This document shows positions 34,339-45,800 of a stretch of 64,000 nt of DNA, in pieces. The notes under the pieces were generated by a model that did not search any database, was not told the DNA's origin, and saw only the letters and a program-made list of their open reading frames with translations. Each line of letters opens with the position of its first letter. The first letter of the stretch is position 1. Source of the stretch: Candidatus Obscuribacterales bacterium (GTDB lineage: Bacteria > Cyanobacteriota > Vampirovibrionia > Obscuribacterales > Obscuribacteraceae); the NCBI GenBank assembly GCA_019744775.1, contig JAIETZ010000005.1, forward strand, positions 124,001-188,000, in the 5' to 3' direction. The position numbers and the translations under genes were made by a program.

Positions 34339-35338
34339 GATGACTTTGTACTGTCGGAGATTCTATTAGATAGAACATTATGTCCGCATTGTTCGACGAG
34401 TGTCCATTTATTCCTAGAGCATGCCCGACTTCATGTAAACATGTCTTCCTCATAACTTCATCGCTTACTTCGCTGCCAATTAACGACGGCGCCGTCAAAA
34501 GTTTAATTGTAGCGTGATTAATTTGCCCTTGATACACCGTCAATGAAGCATTGCCCCGTTCGTTTAAAAGCAAGTCATCATGTCCAATTTTCGGTTGATA
34601 AATCCAACGACAAACCAAATCAGCATTACGTTCTAACAACGACTCAGAAAACTGTATCGTTCCATCAAGAGCACGACTCCAATCAGTAAGACTATCGCGC
34701 AACACGCCTATGAATTCGTCACGGAAGCCAGGCACTTTGGTATTCCTGTCAAAATAGACGGAGATTGTAGTCTTGTCCCTCGGCCAACGATTCTTTTCTA
34801 CTGCAATTGCTTCCCGCAAATAGTTGGACCCAAATTTATCACTCTGCGGCAACTTAGACTGCTTAACCACTGTCTCTAAAGTCTGCCGGACGGACAAATC
34901 ATTCGGACGCAGCTCTAAATATTTTTGATACCACTCAATAGACAAATCAAGTTTGTCTTGCAATCGATAACACTCAGCCAAATCAATCATCGCCTCAGTC
35001 ATGGTCGGTACAAGTTTTAGACTCAACTGAAACTCCGAAATAGCTTCATCTAAATTTGCTAATTGCATTTGAGAAAGTCCAAGATTGCAATGAATGCCTG
35101 CTGAGTCTGGTGCCAACTTACTTGCTTCCATCAACAATTCACGCGCTTCTGCGGGTTTGTTCTGCTTCAGCTTGGAAAGCGATGCATTGAATAGCTTATC
35201 GATGCGTTCGTTATTGCTTGACGACTCAATAGCGCCAACTCGTTCAGCACCAAATACAGGTACACAGCCAACACTGATACCGATAATTATCAATGCCAAG
35301 CATGACATATAGCGCATAGATATCTTTTGGTTATACAT
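34289..35338 (-). CDS. Exported TPR protein with metzincin metalloprotease domain
   Basis: 349 aa. Signal peptide at residues 8-30 (YMSCLALIIIGISVGC; a start at Met8 is possible). TPR units fill about residues 45-155 (ARELLMEASKLAPDSAGIHCNLG, AISEFQLSLKLVPTMTEAMIDLAECY). The C-terminal domain has WPRDKTTISVYF, then the zinc site HEVGHALGINGH (H302, E303, H306, H312) and a Met-turn-like ADIMF (M321), the matrixin/metzincin plan. Its gene lies between the two outer-membrane-like genes on the other strand and overlaps the first tail-to-tail by 50 bp. It may process the giant proteins; that is inference. Confidence 0.85.
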   Translation of the reverse strand: MYNQKISMRYMSCLALIIIGISVGCVPVFGAERVGAIESSSNNERIDKLFNASLSKLKQNKPAEARELLMEASKLAPDSAGIHCNLGLSQMQLANLDEAISEFQLSLKLVPTMTEAMIDLAECYRLQDKLDLSIEWYQKYLELRPNDLSVRQTLETVVKQSKLPQSDKFGSNYLREAIAVEKNRWPRDKTTISVYFDRNTKVPGFRDEFIGVLRDSLTDWSRALDGTIQFSESLLERNADLVCRWIYQPKIGHDDLLLNERGNASLTVYQGQINHATIKLLTAPSLIGSEVSDEVMRKTCLHEVGHALGINGHSSNNADIMFYLIESPTVQSHLTSRDRETIRKLYDLN

Positions 35339-35452
35339 TTCGATTACTAGATTGACTTAACGATCCATCAAATATACAATGCGACGGTGGTTGGTATCAA
35401 ATAGAAATACTAGTTGCATCATACTAGCTATTTTTCTAGAAAATGACAGTAA

Positions 35453-36691
35453 GTGCTCCGCCCCCGTCAACGAAGATTCAAATATCTTGCCTTGAGCACT
35501 CTACTTGCTTCGTTGAGTTTTAGCTCTGGCGCCTCTGCCCAGCCAGCGCCGCCCAACCAACAAAATAATACAAATCAGCAAAATTCAATTGCGCAACAAA
35601 ATCTTGATAAGGTTCTAGTTGCAGCAGCGCCTGCTGGTGATGTCGTTCCTTTTAACCCAACTGTACTTCCGACAGACGTCAACCCAGAGATGTTCACCGG
35701 CGAGCGCTCCATGATGAGCCGCGATTTGCAGTATGCTATTTTGAAGAGACTGCCGAGTCGCATGTGGTTCAACATGGTGACTGAAGCGAGTCAACGTCTT
35801 GAAACCAACGTCTTTTTCACAAGCAACAAACCAAGGCAAGACTATGTCTTTCGTATTCTGCCTAACTTATCCTTAGGCTACAACGTCTTTAGCAAGACTG
35901 CCGTCTATTGCAATTGGTTCCTCATCAAAGACGTCTTTGCCGATCACTGGCAGTTGAGCAAACCGGTTACACAGTCACTCTCACTAGGTTTCCGTCAAGA
36001 TATTCCACTTTTCAAAAAGACAAACTTACAATTCGACTTCCAAGCTCGTGAACTATGGCAAGCTCCACATTTCCAGCAAGCGGACTTATTGCCTGCCATC
36101 AACTTAACTCAAATAGTCAAACCAAATTTCGTCCTTTTCGGCAGCAGCTTAATGCAATTGCGCAGTCACTACTATTTTCAGGGTGCCAAAAGAGAAATAG
36201 ATCCATTCTGGTCATGGGGTTTCCTTTACCGCCGCGGGATGTGGAATTTCACTGCCACCAGCACTTACGTGGCTAACTTCAGAAATAAAACTGCTATTCC
36301 ACCAATCAATAACCAATCAATGATCTGCGACTTTGAATTATCGCGACCAGTGTCCAAGAAAACGCCCGGCATCGTAACCTTCATCCGCGCAGAACCAGTC
36401 TGGAACTGGGGCGCACCAGGCAATCCACCAGGACTAAGTGGTTTTGACTTTCGTTTATTTAGCGGCATTCGAGTAGCCGTCAACAAACCTGCCTATAACT
36501 CGACCGTCGAATTTCTGCGCAAACAAATAATGGAGCAAGAGGAAGCAGCACCACCAGAAAGCAAGCCAAAAGAAACAAGCCAGCAACCGGACGTCATCTA
36601 TCCGGCACCAGTAACAACTCCGCATGGTTTACTATCGCTTGCCACCTCAAAAGGTGACGCAATACATGCAAAATTGCTGCCTGAATCGTAG
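35453..36691 (+). CDS. Putative outer-membrane beta-barrel-like protein 2
   Basis: A 412-aa paralog of the protein at 33070-34338. The whole core, from NPTVLPTD through KPAYN, is nearly the same; the signal peptide (LALSTLLASLSFSSGASAQ), the Asn/Gln-rich spacer and the C-terminal tail differ. GTG start. It is 153 bp upstream of giant gene B, while its paralog is downstream of giant gene A. The strict core conservation beside diverged ends suggests strong constraint on the barrel-like part. Confidence 0.65.
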   Translation: MLRPRQRRFKYLALSTLLASLSFSSGASAQPAPPNQQNNTNQQNSIAQQNLDKVLVAAAPAGDVVPFNPTVLPTDVNPEMFTGERSMMSRDLQYAILKRLPSRMWFNMVTEASQRLETNVFFTSNKPRQDYVFRILPNLSLGYNVFSKTAVYCNWFLIKDVFADHWQLSKPVTQSLSLGFRQDIPLFKKTNLQFDFQARELWQAPHFQQADLLPAINLTQIVKPNFVLFGSSLMQLRSHYYFQGAKREIDPFWSWGFLYRRGMWNFTATSTYVANFRNKTAIPPINNQSMICDFELSRPVSKKTPGIVTFIRAEPVWNWGAPGNPPGLSGFDFRLFSGIRVAVNKPAYNSTVEFLRKQIMEQEEAAPPESKPKETSQQPDVIYPAPVTTPHGLLSLATSKGDAIHAKLLPES

Positions 36692-36740
36692 TATAGGCTT
36701 GCCCTAATTAATTAAAAATTTGATATGAACTTACTCTGAC

Positions 36741-36771
36741 AGGGTACGTTAATATTGGCGCGAGGGTACGT
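36741..36771 (+). promoter_or_regulatory. Direct repeat AGGGTACGT, spaced 22 bp, upstream of giant B
   Basis: AGGGTACGT at 36741-36749 and again at 36763-36771. The 22-bp period (two helical turns) suits two regulator molecules on one face of the DNA. It lies about 75 bp upstream of the giant B ATG. Confidence 0.4.
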
Positions 36772-36844
36772 GGTTTTAAGAACGCGGAATAACGCTGGCT
36801 AAGCCTTATTTTTGTCGTCTTCACATGTTGCATCGGGGAATTAT

Positions 36845-39800
36845 ATGAAACGTCTTTGTTTACAGCGGCTATTTGCCGGCGTTGCAGCTTCATTTCTACT
36901 ATTGACCACTTGCCTTCCGCCAGCCTTGGCTCAAGAAGCCGCCGCACAAGCAGCACAATCGGCTACCGCCGCAGCGGTTAATTTGGACCTATCCTCGACT
37001 GAAGCGAGCGTTATGGTCCAATCCGTGGGGCAAGCGGCTGCAGTGCATGTAGATATGGCCGGCACTATGGTCCCGATTACGGCCGGAGCCCAGGTAACGC
37101 CTGCCCAATTTGTAGCTCTACAGCAGATAATGCAAACGGGCACCCAGACCTTAATGTTAAATGCCATGGGGGCAGCCCAGTCTGGCACCTTCTCGATGAA
37201 TTCTGCCCTTACAAGTATGATGGGCAATTTGACCATTCCATCTGGTGTAACAGCTCTCCATGACGCTGCCGGTGCTTCAATGGTCAACCTCACCGGCAAC
37301 CTAGTAAACTCCGGCGCATATTACGCCTATACGTCTAATGCCGCGGTGACTGCAGCCACTTTGGCGGCACAAAACATAACCAACAATCAAAGCGCCATTA
37401 TCTCTACCATTCTGCCGGCGGCTCTGCAGGCAAGCTTAAATCCTGCCCTGACAAGCCTCAGTCTCAATTTGAGCGCCATCAACAACATTGTCAACGCCGG
37501 TACTATCAGCAGTGCCGCCAACTTAAATCTCTACGCCGGCGGCTCAATAATTAATTCACTCCCACCGGGTGCTACCGGCCCGTCACCAGTCATGATGGCC
37601 ATGCAAGCACTAAACATGACAGCCTTAAATGGTGCCATCCAAAACTCAGGCGTTATGGCTGCCATGCTGGGCAACATCAATGTACAGGCGGCACAAACAG
37701 CCAACATGACACTCAATAACGTCAATGGAGTCCTGCAAGCTTTGAATGGCTCGATAAACATTCGTGATAGTTTGATGACCACCAAGGTAAATACTTCGCT
37801 CTATGGAGGAGACTACATCGCCAAGCAACTGAATATTTACTCCGGCGAGGGAGCTGTTGATGTAAATGTTAGAGACATTAGTGGTGTCGCCAGAATCACA
37901 GCCGGAATAGCTCATGTGATGACTGCCAACCCAACACTAAAACTTGGTGAGATGAATTTGAGTGGTGATCCGACTTACTTCAACACTGGCGATATTCAAA
38001 TTACGGGAAACATTCTTGTCGGTGAGGCGCTCTCCATAGTGTCCGGAGGCAGCATCTATATTCCTAACGGCACTACAGTCAACAGAATTCAAGCCAACAG
38101 TGCGACAACCGGACAGGGCTTTGACGTCACTATCATTGCTGGTGCAAACATAACTGGCGGCACTGGTTCTACCGGAGCGATCTCTGGAAGCCCACCAAGT
38201 GGCGCAGCGACCAGTCCTGTGACCATAAGCGGGCCATCGTTAACCGGCGGAGACATCGACTTTTCCGCCAGTCCCAATATGCAAATCAGCTCCTGCTCCG
38301 GCTGCTCACCAGGTCCGGCATGTTTCGGTTGCGTTGGACGCAATATCACATTAGCTGCATATTCCGGCACAGGCGGCGGAGGTGGTCATGTAATAGCGCC
38401 AAATGTTTTTGTTGTGTCCGGTTCCAGCGGCAACGGAGATGTAAATGTTATTGCAGGCGCCAATACCGCAGCACCAATTGTCGATCAAACTGGTGCAACA
38501 GTAACTGATGCCATTGTATTTGGTAACTCCCTTACATTTGGCAGCAACAACACGGGAAATATTAATCTATACACCGCGCAACCAAGTACAAATCCAATCG
38601 TATTCGGAACCAATGGAGCAATTACATCCGGCAGTATCACCCCCCAAACGACACTTAAACCAACCAACATCCAATTCTCCAGATTCATATTTATCACTGG
38701 TGGACTCCGTGCTTATGCCGGAGGAAATCTTTCTGTAGCTAACGGTGCCGCTCTCCAAGTCAGCAATAACGGACCCTTGACACTTGCGGCAAAAGGTAAT
38801 GTCTTTCTCGATGCAAATCTAAGTTCCAGAAGAGGCGGGATGCTTTCCATAATCGCTGGACAAGACATTCAATCACTATCAGAAATCAGCATCGACACAG
38901 TTCCCACTACCTTTAGTGGCACACCAGTAAATGCTGGTGCGATGAATTTCATCGCGGGAGCCGACTTTTCAATAAGTCCGACATACGACATTGTCATAGC
39001 ACCTGGAGCATCAGCCACCGGCGGGAACATCTCTCTGTCAAGCGTAAGGAAAATTGACTCACACGATTCTACCAATTTTTTAGGTAGTGGTGGAGACATC
39101 AACTTTGTCGCGCTAGCTAACGGAGTGTCTGGCGGAACCATCACACTGCCGGGATTTGGTGGTAATACCGTCTTCAGTATTACGACGGGAGGCGATACAC
39201 CAGGACAAAACGGCAATGTCACAATAATCGCAGGATCACCAAGCACAGCAACAACAATAACCTCCCAACCTGGCTGTACCTTCTGCCTCCCAACCGCTTC
39301 AATTAACACGGCTGGTGGGACAGCCGGAAATGGCAACATAACGATAGCATCAGCGACTCCTGAAATTGTTTGTCCCGGCTGCCCAACAACAAATATAACT
39401 ATTAGCTTCAGTGGTGTTCAAACCGGATTCTATTCCGCTGGAGCATTGCAGCCCGGAGACATTCTGCTCAATGCGCTCACGACGCCATCGAAGAGCTTAG
39501 TTCAATTATTTACACAGGGTACAGTAACATCTGGAGCAGTGACGGCTTGTGCCGGCTGCGCGCTAGTCGGCGGCGATATTGGTTCGACAGTTGTCGGATG
39601 CGCCGGATGCACTGTTGTTGCTGACACCAATATTCCTTCTGCAACATTGGCCGCGATCAATGCAACAAACGTAGCCAACATCACCATCGCCACAGTTAAT
39701 AGCGGCGATATCATAATCGGCAATGGCTCACCGATTGCTTTGTCCGCCAGTAATAGCCTTAGGCTCATAGCAAATGGCTCAGGCGACATAACCCAATTCC

Positions 39801-42800
39801 TCACCTCGACGCTGTCGACAGCCAATTTCACGGCAGTTAGTGTCTCCGGCAATGTAGGAACTCCAGCAGCTCCTTTAGTGCTGCTGAGTCCTACTGCTCA
39901 ACCCATCAATATCTCTGCATCAGCTGGTGGAAATGTTTACCTAGCTCCCACCGGTTCGGTAAATCTAGCAAGTGGTTATGCAGGCGGTACAGGACAGACC
40001 TATTATGTCCACACAACAGCAAATGCGGGAGGCAATGGACGCATCTTCGTGGTTGGCTCTCTGACAGCGACAAATGGCACACTGGACCTGCAAGCGTCAT
40101 CATCAGGAACAGGACAAGGCGGAATAATTGGCGGTCCTTTATCACCGGTCCTCACAGCTAACAATATTTTGTTGTTTGACATTGGCACAAGCACAGCAGT
40201 TGGGGCAGGCAATATCAATGGACAGCAGCAAGTACAAGGTGGAACTATCACGTCGCCCCTTCTTATTGATGCTTCAGATCTTTCGATCAACACTTCCGGA
40301 GCAGTAATTATTGAGAACCTCAGCAGTTCTATAACTATCAATCAACTAGTATGTTCATCATTTGAATTTGTCGGAGCCGGGGATTTATTAGTCAATACAC
40401 CAGTGGACAGCGCAGGCGGTCCACTACTATTGTCCACTACAGGTAATTTAGGGTTGGGCGCAAATTTAACAAGCACAGGTGGCAACATTCTGCTAATAGC
40501 TGGTGGCGACATCTACACATTCCAACCTAACGTGTCTATTACTTCCACGCCGACAAGCCCTGGCTCGGGAGCACAAATCAACATTATTGCCGGCACTGTT
40601 TTCTTTAGAACTGGCAACCAATATGCAGTCGGTGGTGCTTCTGCAACAGGTGGCAATATCAACTTGAATAATGGCAATCCTGTTATTGCATTAAGCTCTG
40701 TCGCAAACGGCTCTGGTGACGGCGGCAATATCAACATAATTGCCTATGCATCTAGCGGCGGTTTAGGTGGCAGTATTGTATTGCCACCAACTCTGACCGT
40801 TACAGCAGACGCATCTGGTCCTGGATTTGCCAATGGAAATGTCCTCATAGTAGCCGGCGCACTCAGCACTGCCAGCAGCATTGGCAGTGTAAGCGCAGGA
40901 CTTGGTACCAACTATGGCAGTGTTACCTTTGCCTCAGCAACACCATCTTCGTTTTGTCCAATATGCGCGGGCAACTTTGTCACTATTTCGAACGGGGCAG
41001 TTTTTCCAAATAATGGCATCTTTGCGGCAACAACCTTGTTGGGCGCACCAATAACAGTCAGCGGTAACATATCATCCAGTGGAATTGTTCAATTGTTCTC
41101 TACCAATTCAGTGACAGTCACAGGCACCGTCACAGCCAATCCAAATTGTACCGGTTGCATTATCGCCGGCACCGGCACAGTTAATTGCCCCTCTTGCGGA
41201 GCTGCCGCATCGGGCACAAACCTTGCCATCAATGGACCAGGACCACTTTTAGGACCAGAAAACCTGATAACCTTTACCGGTAGTGTGCCTAGTCTATTCA
41301 TTCAAGCTGTAGGAGGATTGAACACCTATATCAGTGTTGATAGTCTTCCTGGATTGTCCATAAGCGGCAACCTTACTCTAGCTGCACCGATGGGCAGCAT
41401 TTTTCATTCCGGCGGCGGTACAACCAGTGCTCAGACAATTTCACTCTATGCACTAAATAATATTTTCAATGATGCCAGTACATTAACATCCACTGGCATG
41501 ATGACAATTGCGGCACAAAATGCTTTCGTCAATTCCAATTCTGCTACCGTGCAGGGCGACAATGTAGCAATTGTCACCGGACAGTTCTTTAATGACAGTT
41601 CAATAACTGCAACTGGAACTGGCCAGATTGCAGTTCTTACTCAAAGAGCGAGTAATTTAGTAATAAATCCAATCGGCGGCACGCTCACTGGCAATACCGT
41701 ATTTTTCATGAATGCCACTACTACAGGGCTCGGTGGAACAGTCGAATTATTTGGTGATCAACTATATACCGGTGATGCATTTTACGTATTTGCTAGTGGC
41801 GATATCAATGCTGATGCCAGTGTCACCCAAATTTCAGCATTCGGCCTAAATTTCTACGCAGGCGCGCAACTAAATATGCCAAGCTTGACTGGTTCTTCGA
41901 TTGATATTTTAGGTACGATCACCGGCAATTCGAGCTCTAGTGGTGGCAATATCAATTTAGGCAACGTATCAAGCATAACCTCTAACGGGTTTGGTGATTT
42001 CTTCGGTGCACGAGCCGGTGGTCCAAATGGCACAAAGGGCCGTATAACAATGGCTACAGCAGGGCTTATGACAGTTGATGACGCAAGACTCCTTGCTGAG
42101 GCAAATGGCGGACAAGGCATAACTATTGGTGATGCGGTTGTCACCAGTGACTCTTCATCGTTCAGGCTTATTACGATGGACTTTCCAACAACGGCAGGCA
42201 TTTTGCCGTCAGCTCCTATAGGACTTTTTAGTCCATTAATTAAGGATGCTGATGTTACGGCAGGCGACATTTCCGGTGGGTTAAACGTAATCGTAAATAG
42301 CAAAGGCAACAACGTAATTGCAAATATTCTTGGACCAGTACAACTTCTTGCTGCGACATTTAAGACTTTCAATGTAGACAACATCAATTTAGTTACAAAA
42401 TTTGGGATACCAACAAGAATAATTGCTTCCGGTACCACCGCGAACATCGGAGCCATCAGAAGCAATGGCATATATCAACCAAATCCACAAAGCACTCCAC
42501 CAAATCAAATTTCGATCACAAATTTGAATTATCCATCAGGACCAACACCGCCACCTCCACCTCCACCTCCACCATCTCCTCCAGCTCCGTTGCCACCTAC
42601 TCAGTCGAGACCAGACCCAAACACACCACGCCGAATAGAGACCACATTTCAACCACCGGTCTCTCAAACAAACAACGATAGAACGGGCACGGACGGCAAG
42701 ACTCCTTTAGACTTCACGCCATTTGGTGATGTCGCCGATATTCCACAAGACCTCATAGACTGGCTCAAAGACGTAATTCCCCGCGACCCGAACCAGACTT

Positions 42801-45800
42801 ATGACGACTGGGCAAAAGACGTAAGACAACTGGCACAAGCCCTAAACAATCTGAACAGTCAGCCGCCCAACGTAAATCTCCCTGAAGATTGGTGGGATGA
42901 CTGGAAAAATCGTGTGCCGCGTGAACATGACGAAACCTACGATGCCTGGAAAGACCGTGCACAAGGCATGGCTCAGCAATATTTCAATGGTGACATGAAA
43001 GGCTTGATGACAAGTCTGCGCAACGGCAAAGAAAGAATAGACGAAAGTAAGATGCCCTGGAATGACATGGGCAACATCATCGACAATCTCAAATCAGCTG
43101 TCGGTAAAGATGCCTGGGCAGGCATGTCATCACAGGAAAGAAATGGCTTAATTCAAGGCGAACAGGGTGCTCGATTTCAGCAATACCTGGCAAGTCAGCC
43201 ACAAACTCCCGTGTTTGACAGAACACAACAGAGCTGGAGAAATGCGACAACCAAGAGCTACTCGCCAGAGAAGATAAATGAGATGCTCCAGAAACAGGGT
43301 GTTAAGAGTATCGATCAGCTAAGAGATATCGAAAAAGCGAGAGCCAATTCGCCTGAGCAACATTCGACCTTTGAATTATGGAAAGACAGCTCAGGTACCC
43401 AGTTTAAAGTAGATCTCTTTTCTGGTGATATGACACCAGCCTTTTCCTTTGGTCAAGATGGAATTATTTATGGTATTGATACTGCCGGCACTGTGCGTGC
43501 GGATGATCCGAATGCAGGCAAATTCCAAGAACACGCCCAACGGTTCGATCTTAGTGTCAGTCATCAAGACTTTGCCAGAGCAGACATTAATGAGATGAAA
43601 GGCATAGGCAATGACTTCCGTGCGCAGGGACCGACTTCTGCGTTTGTCGGAAATCCAAATGCGGACGGCTCAGGCATCAACAAGTTTGGAAGCACTTATA
43701 ATCCAGCAGTTACAGGCAATGCAAACATTAACAACTACGGACCTGGTTATGCCGGATACAATCCACCAACGACTGGCAACGTAGGTAGCATTCTTCCAGG
43801 GAAATTATCGAACATCTATAACAAAACCGACGGTGGCGAATATCAATTAGACAACAAAGCTGGAAGCAATTCCGTCAAACAAGCTCTCGGGGTAATGGGT
43901 CAGATGCAAGGGACACAAGACTCAATTGGCTGGTCTAGTGCTCAAAGCTGGGGACAACAATGCAGCAATTGTCACCTAACTGCCCAATCAGTCGTCACAG
44001 GACAAGATTTGCATGCAGACAGCAAAGAAGCAGCTATAAATGCCAATGGCGGATTTGGGAAAGGCAATATGGCTTCCGCTACAGATATGGCTCAACATGG
44101 CTGGGTGCAAACACCAGTCAATTGGGACAACATGTCGCAAATCGATCATATTGGCTCGCTAACTTATCAGTATAAGAACGATGTTCAAACATCTCATAGC
44201 GCGACAATTATCAAAGAAGGACAGAACACCGGAATGCTCGAACGATCCGGTGCGGGTTACTCGCCGACGTTAATTAACAAGACGGACTTTGCCAATGTTC
44301 ACCTTGTCGATTCAAATAACAATCCTGTCTCTCCACAAGATGCACTCGCAAGCGGCATGATGAAAGTGTATGTTCCAGATACAAAGACATCTCAAATTCA
44401 AGATCCGGACGCTCGCGCTAGCCAGCAGCAAGCCATTATGGACCATGCGCGTATGACAGATGTTGGACAAGGCGGTATTGCCCAAGACAATCTGGTGAAG
44501 AGCTTCATCGATCCGAATACGTTCATTAGCAACAGCAAAGAAGGGCTAAATACAATCCAAAACGAATTCTCTAAGCTCGTCCAAGGAGCCCAACAGAATG
44601 CTCAAAATCTAGCCCAAGCCGGTAATCAGTCCGTTCAGCAAATTCAAAAGCAAATGGAACCCTTAGTCGGACATCTTGTTGCCAGCGATAAAACTGACGG
44701 TCAAGCTCAAGCAATGATGCAACCAAAATCGGCCCCTGATCCTAACGCTAAGCCGGATGCAATGGATGGACTAATTAAGAGCATGGTCACTGATCCAATT
44801 AGTGATCTGACAAAACTTGGCACCCAAGCATTTGCAAATACAAGTGATCCTGATGTTATGGCAGCCGCCAAACAATTCGGTACTATTGCTGGCGTAGCAA
44901 TGTCCGAGTATAAATTCGCTCAACCGATTATAGAGATGCATACAGATCCAGGCGCTGCTATTGGTCACAGCATTGAAAACACTATAAAAGCAACAGGCAA
45001 CACACTGTCTGAAATAAACAAAGCCGGTGGCATTGGTCCATACTTAGATACCAAAGTAGATGCTATGACAAACGCCGCACACAAAGGCGTTGACGCAGTC
45101 GCTGAAAATCCTGCATACACGCTTACCGAAGCTGCAGGAAAGGGACTCAACTTACTGCTGCCAATTCCAGGAGGCAAACTTGCTGCATCCGGAAAAATTG
45201 CCGAAGAAGTTGGCGGCGCAACCAAACTAGCAGGTGAGATTCAAGCCGCAGGTGAAACAACTGGGCTTATCGGCGAAGCTGCAGGAAATCAAATCAGCCA
45301 CGGAAATACAGGCGCAGTTCAAGCGAGCATGTCCGATATTAAGAAAGCGCTCGAGCAAGGAGGAGTATCGACTCAAGATATAGCAAATGCTGGAAGAATT
45401 GCTGATTCAGACGCACAACCATTTTTGTCAGTTCTGCCAGGAAATGAACACGATATGGCATTCGTACAAGGAGCAATGAAAGACGCCTCTCAAAATGGAG
45501 TATTAAGATATGACGCTTTTGGTAATCCATATACTGCCACAGGCGTCGAGATGGGATACATCACTCCAAGTGCTGCACAACTGAAGGGACAAGGCACGAG
45601 CCTAATGGCTTCTGCTCCTGAAGGCACTAAACTCGTTGTGTCTGGTGGACCAGATCGAATTAATTTCGGCAGCGAACAACCACTAAAACTCGACGGTCAC
45701 ACACATACCAATGACGGTTTTGCTCCGTCATCATTAGATTGGGATGCGCAAGCAACCACAAACCAAGTACGGGAATCGATGGGATTGCCACCATCCAATT

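Noticed and set aside
41854-42471. 205-codon open frame antisense to giant B (and similar ones at 23388-23795, 25767-26249)
   Set aside because: They mirror the Ala/Gly/Thr/Ile-rich repeat coding of the giants, have hydrophobic Pro/Leu/Val composition typical of antisense frames, and no ribosome-binding sites.
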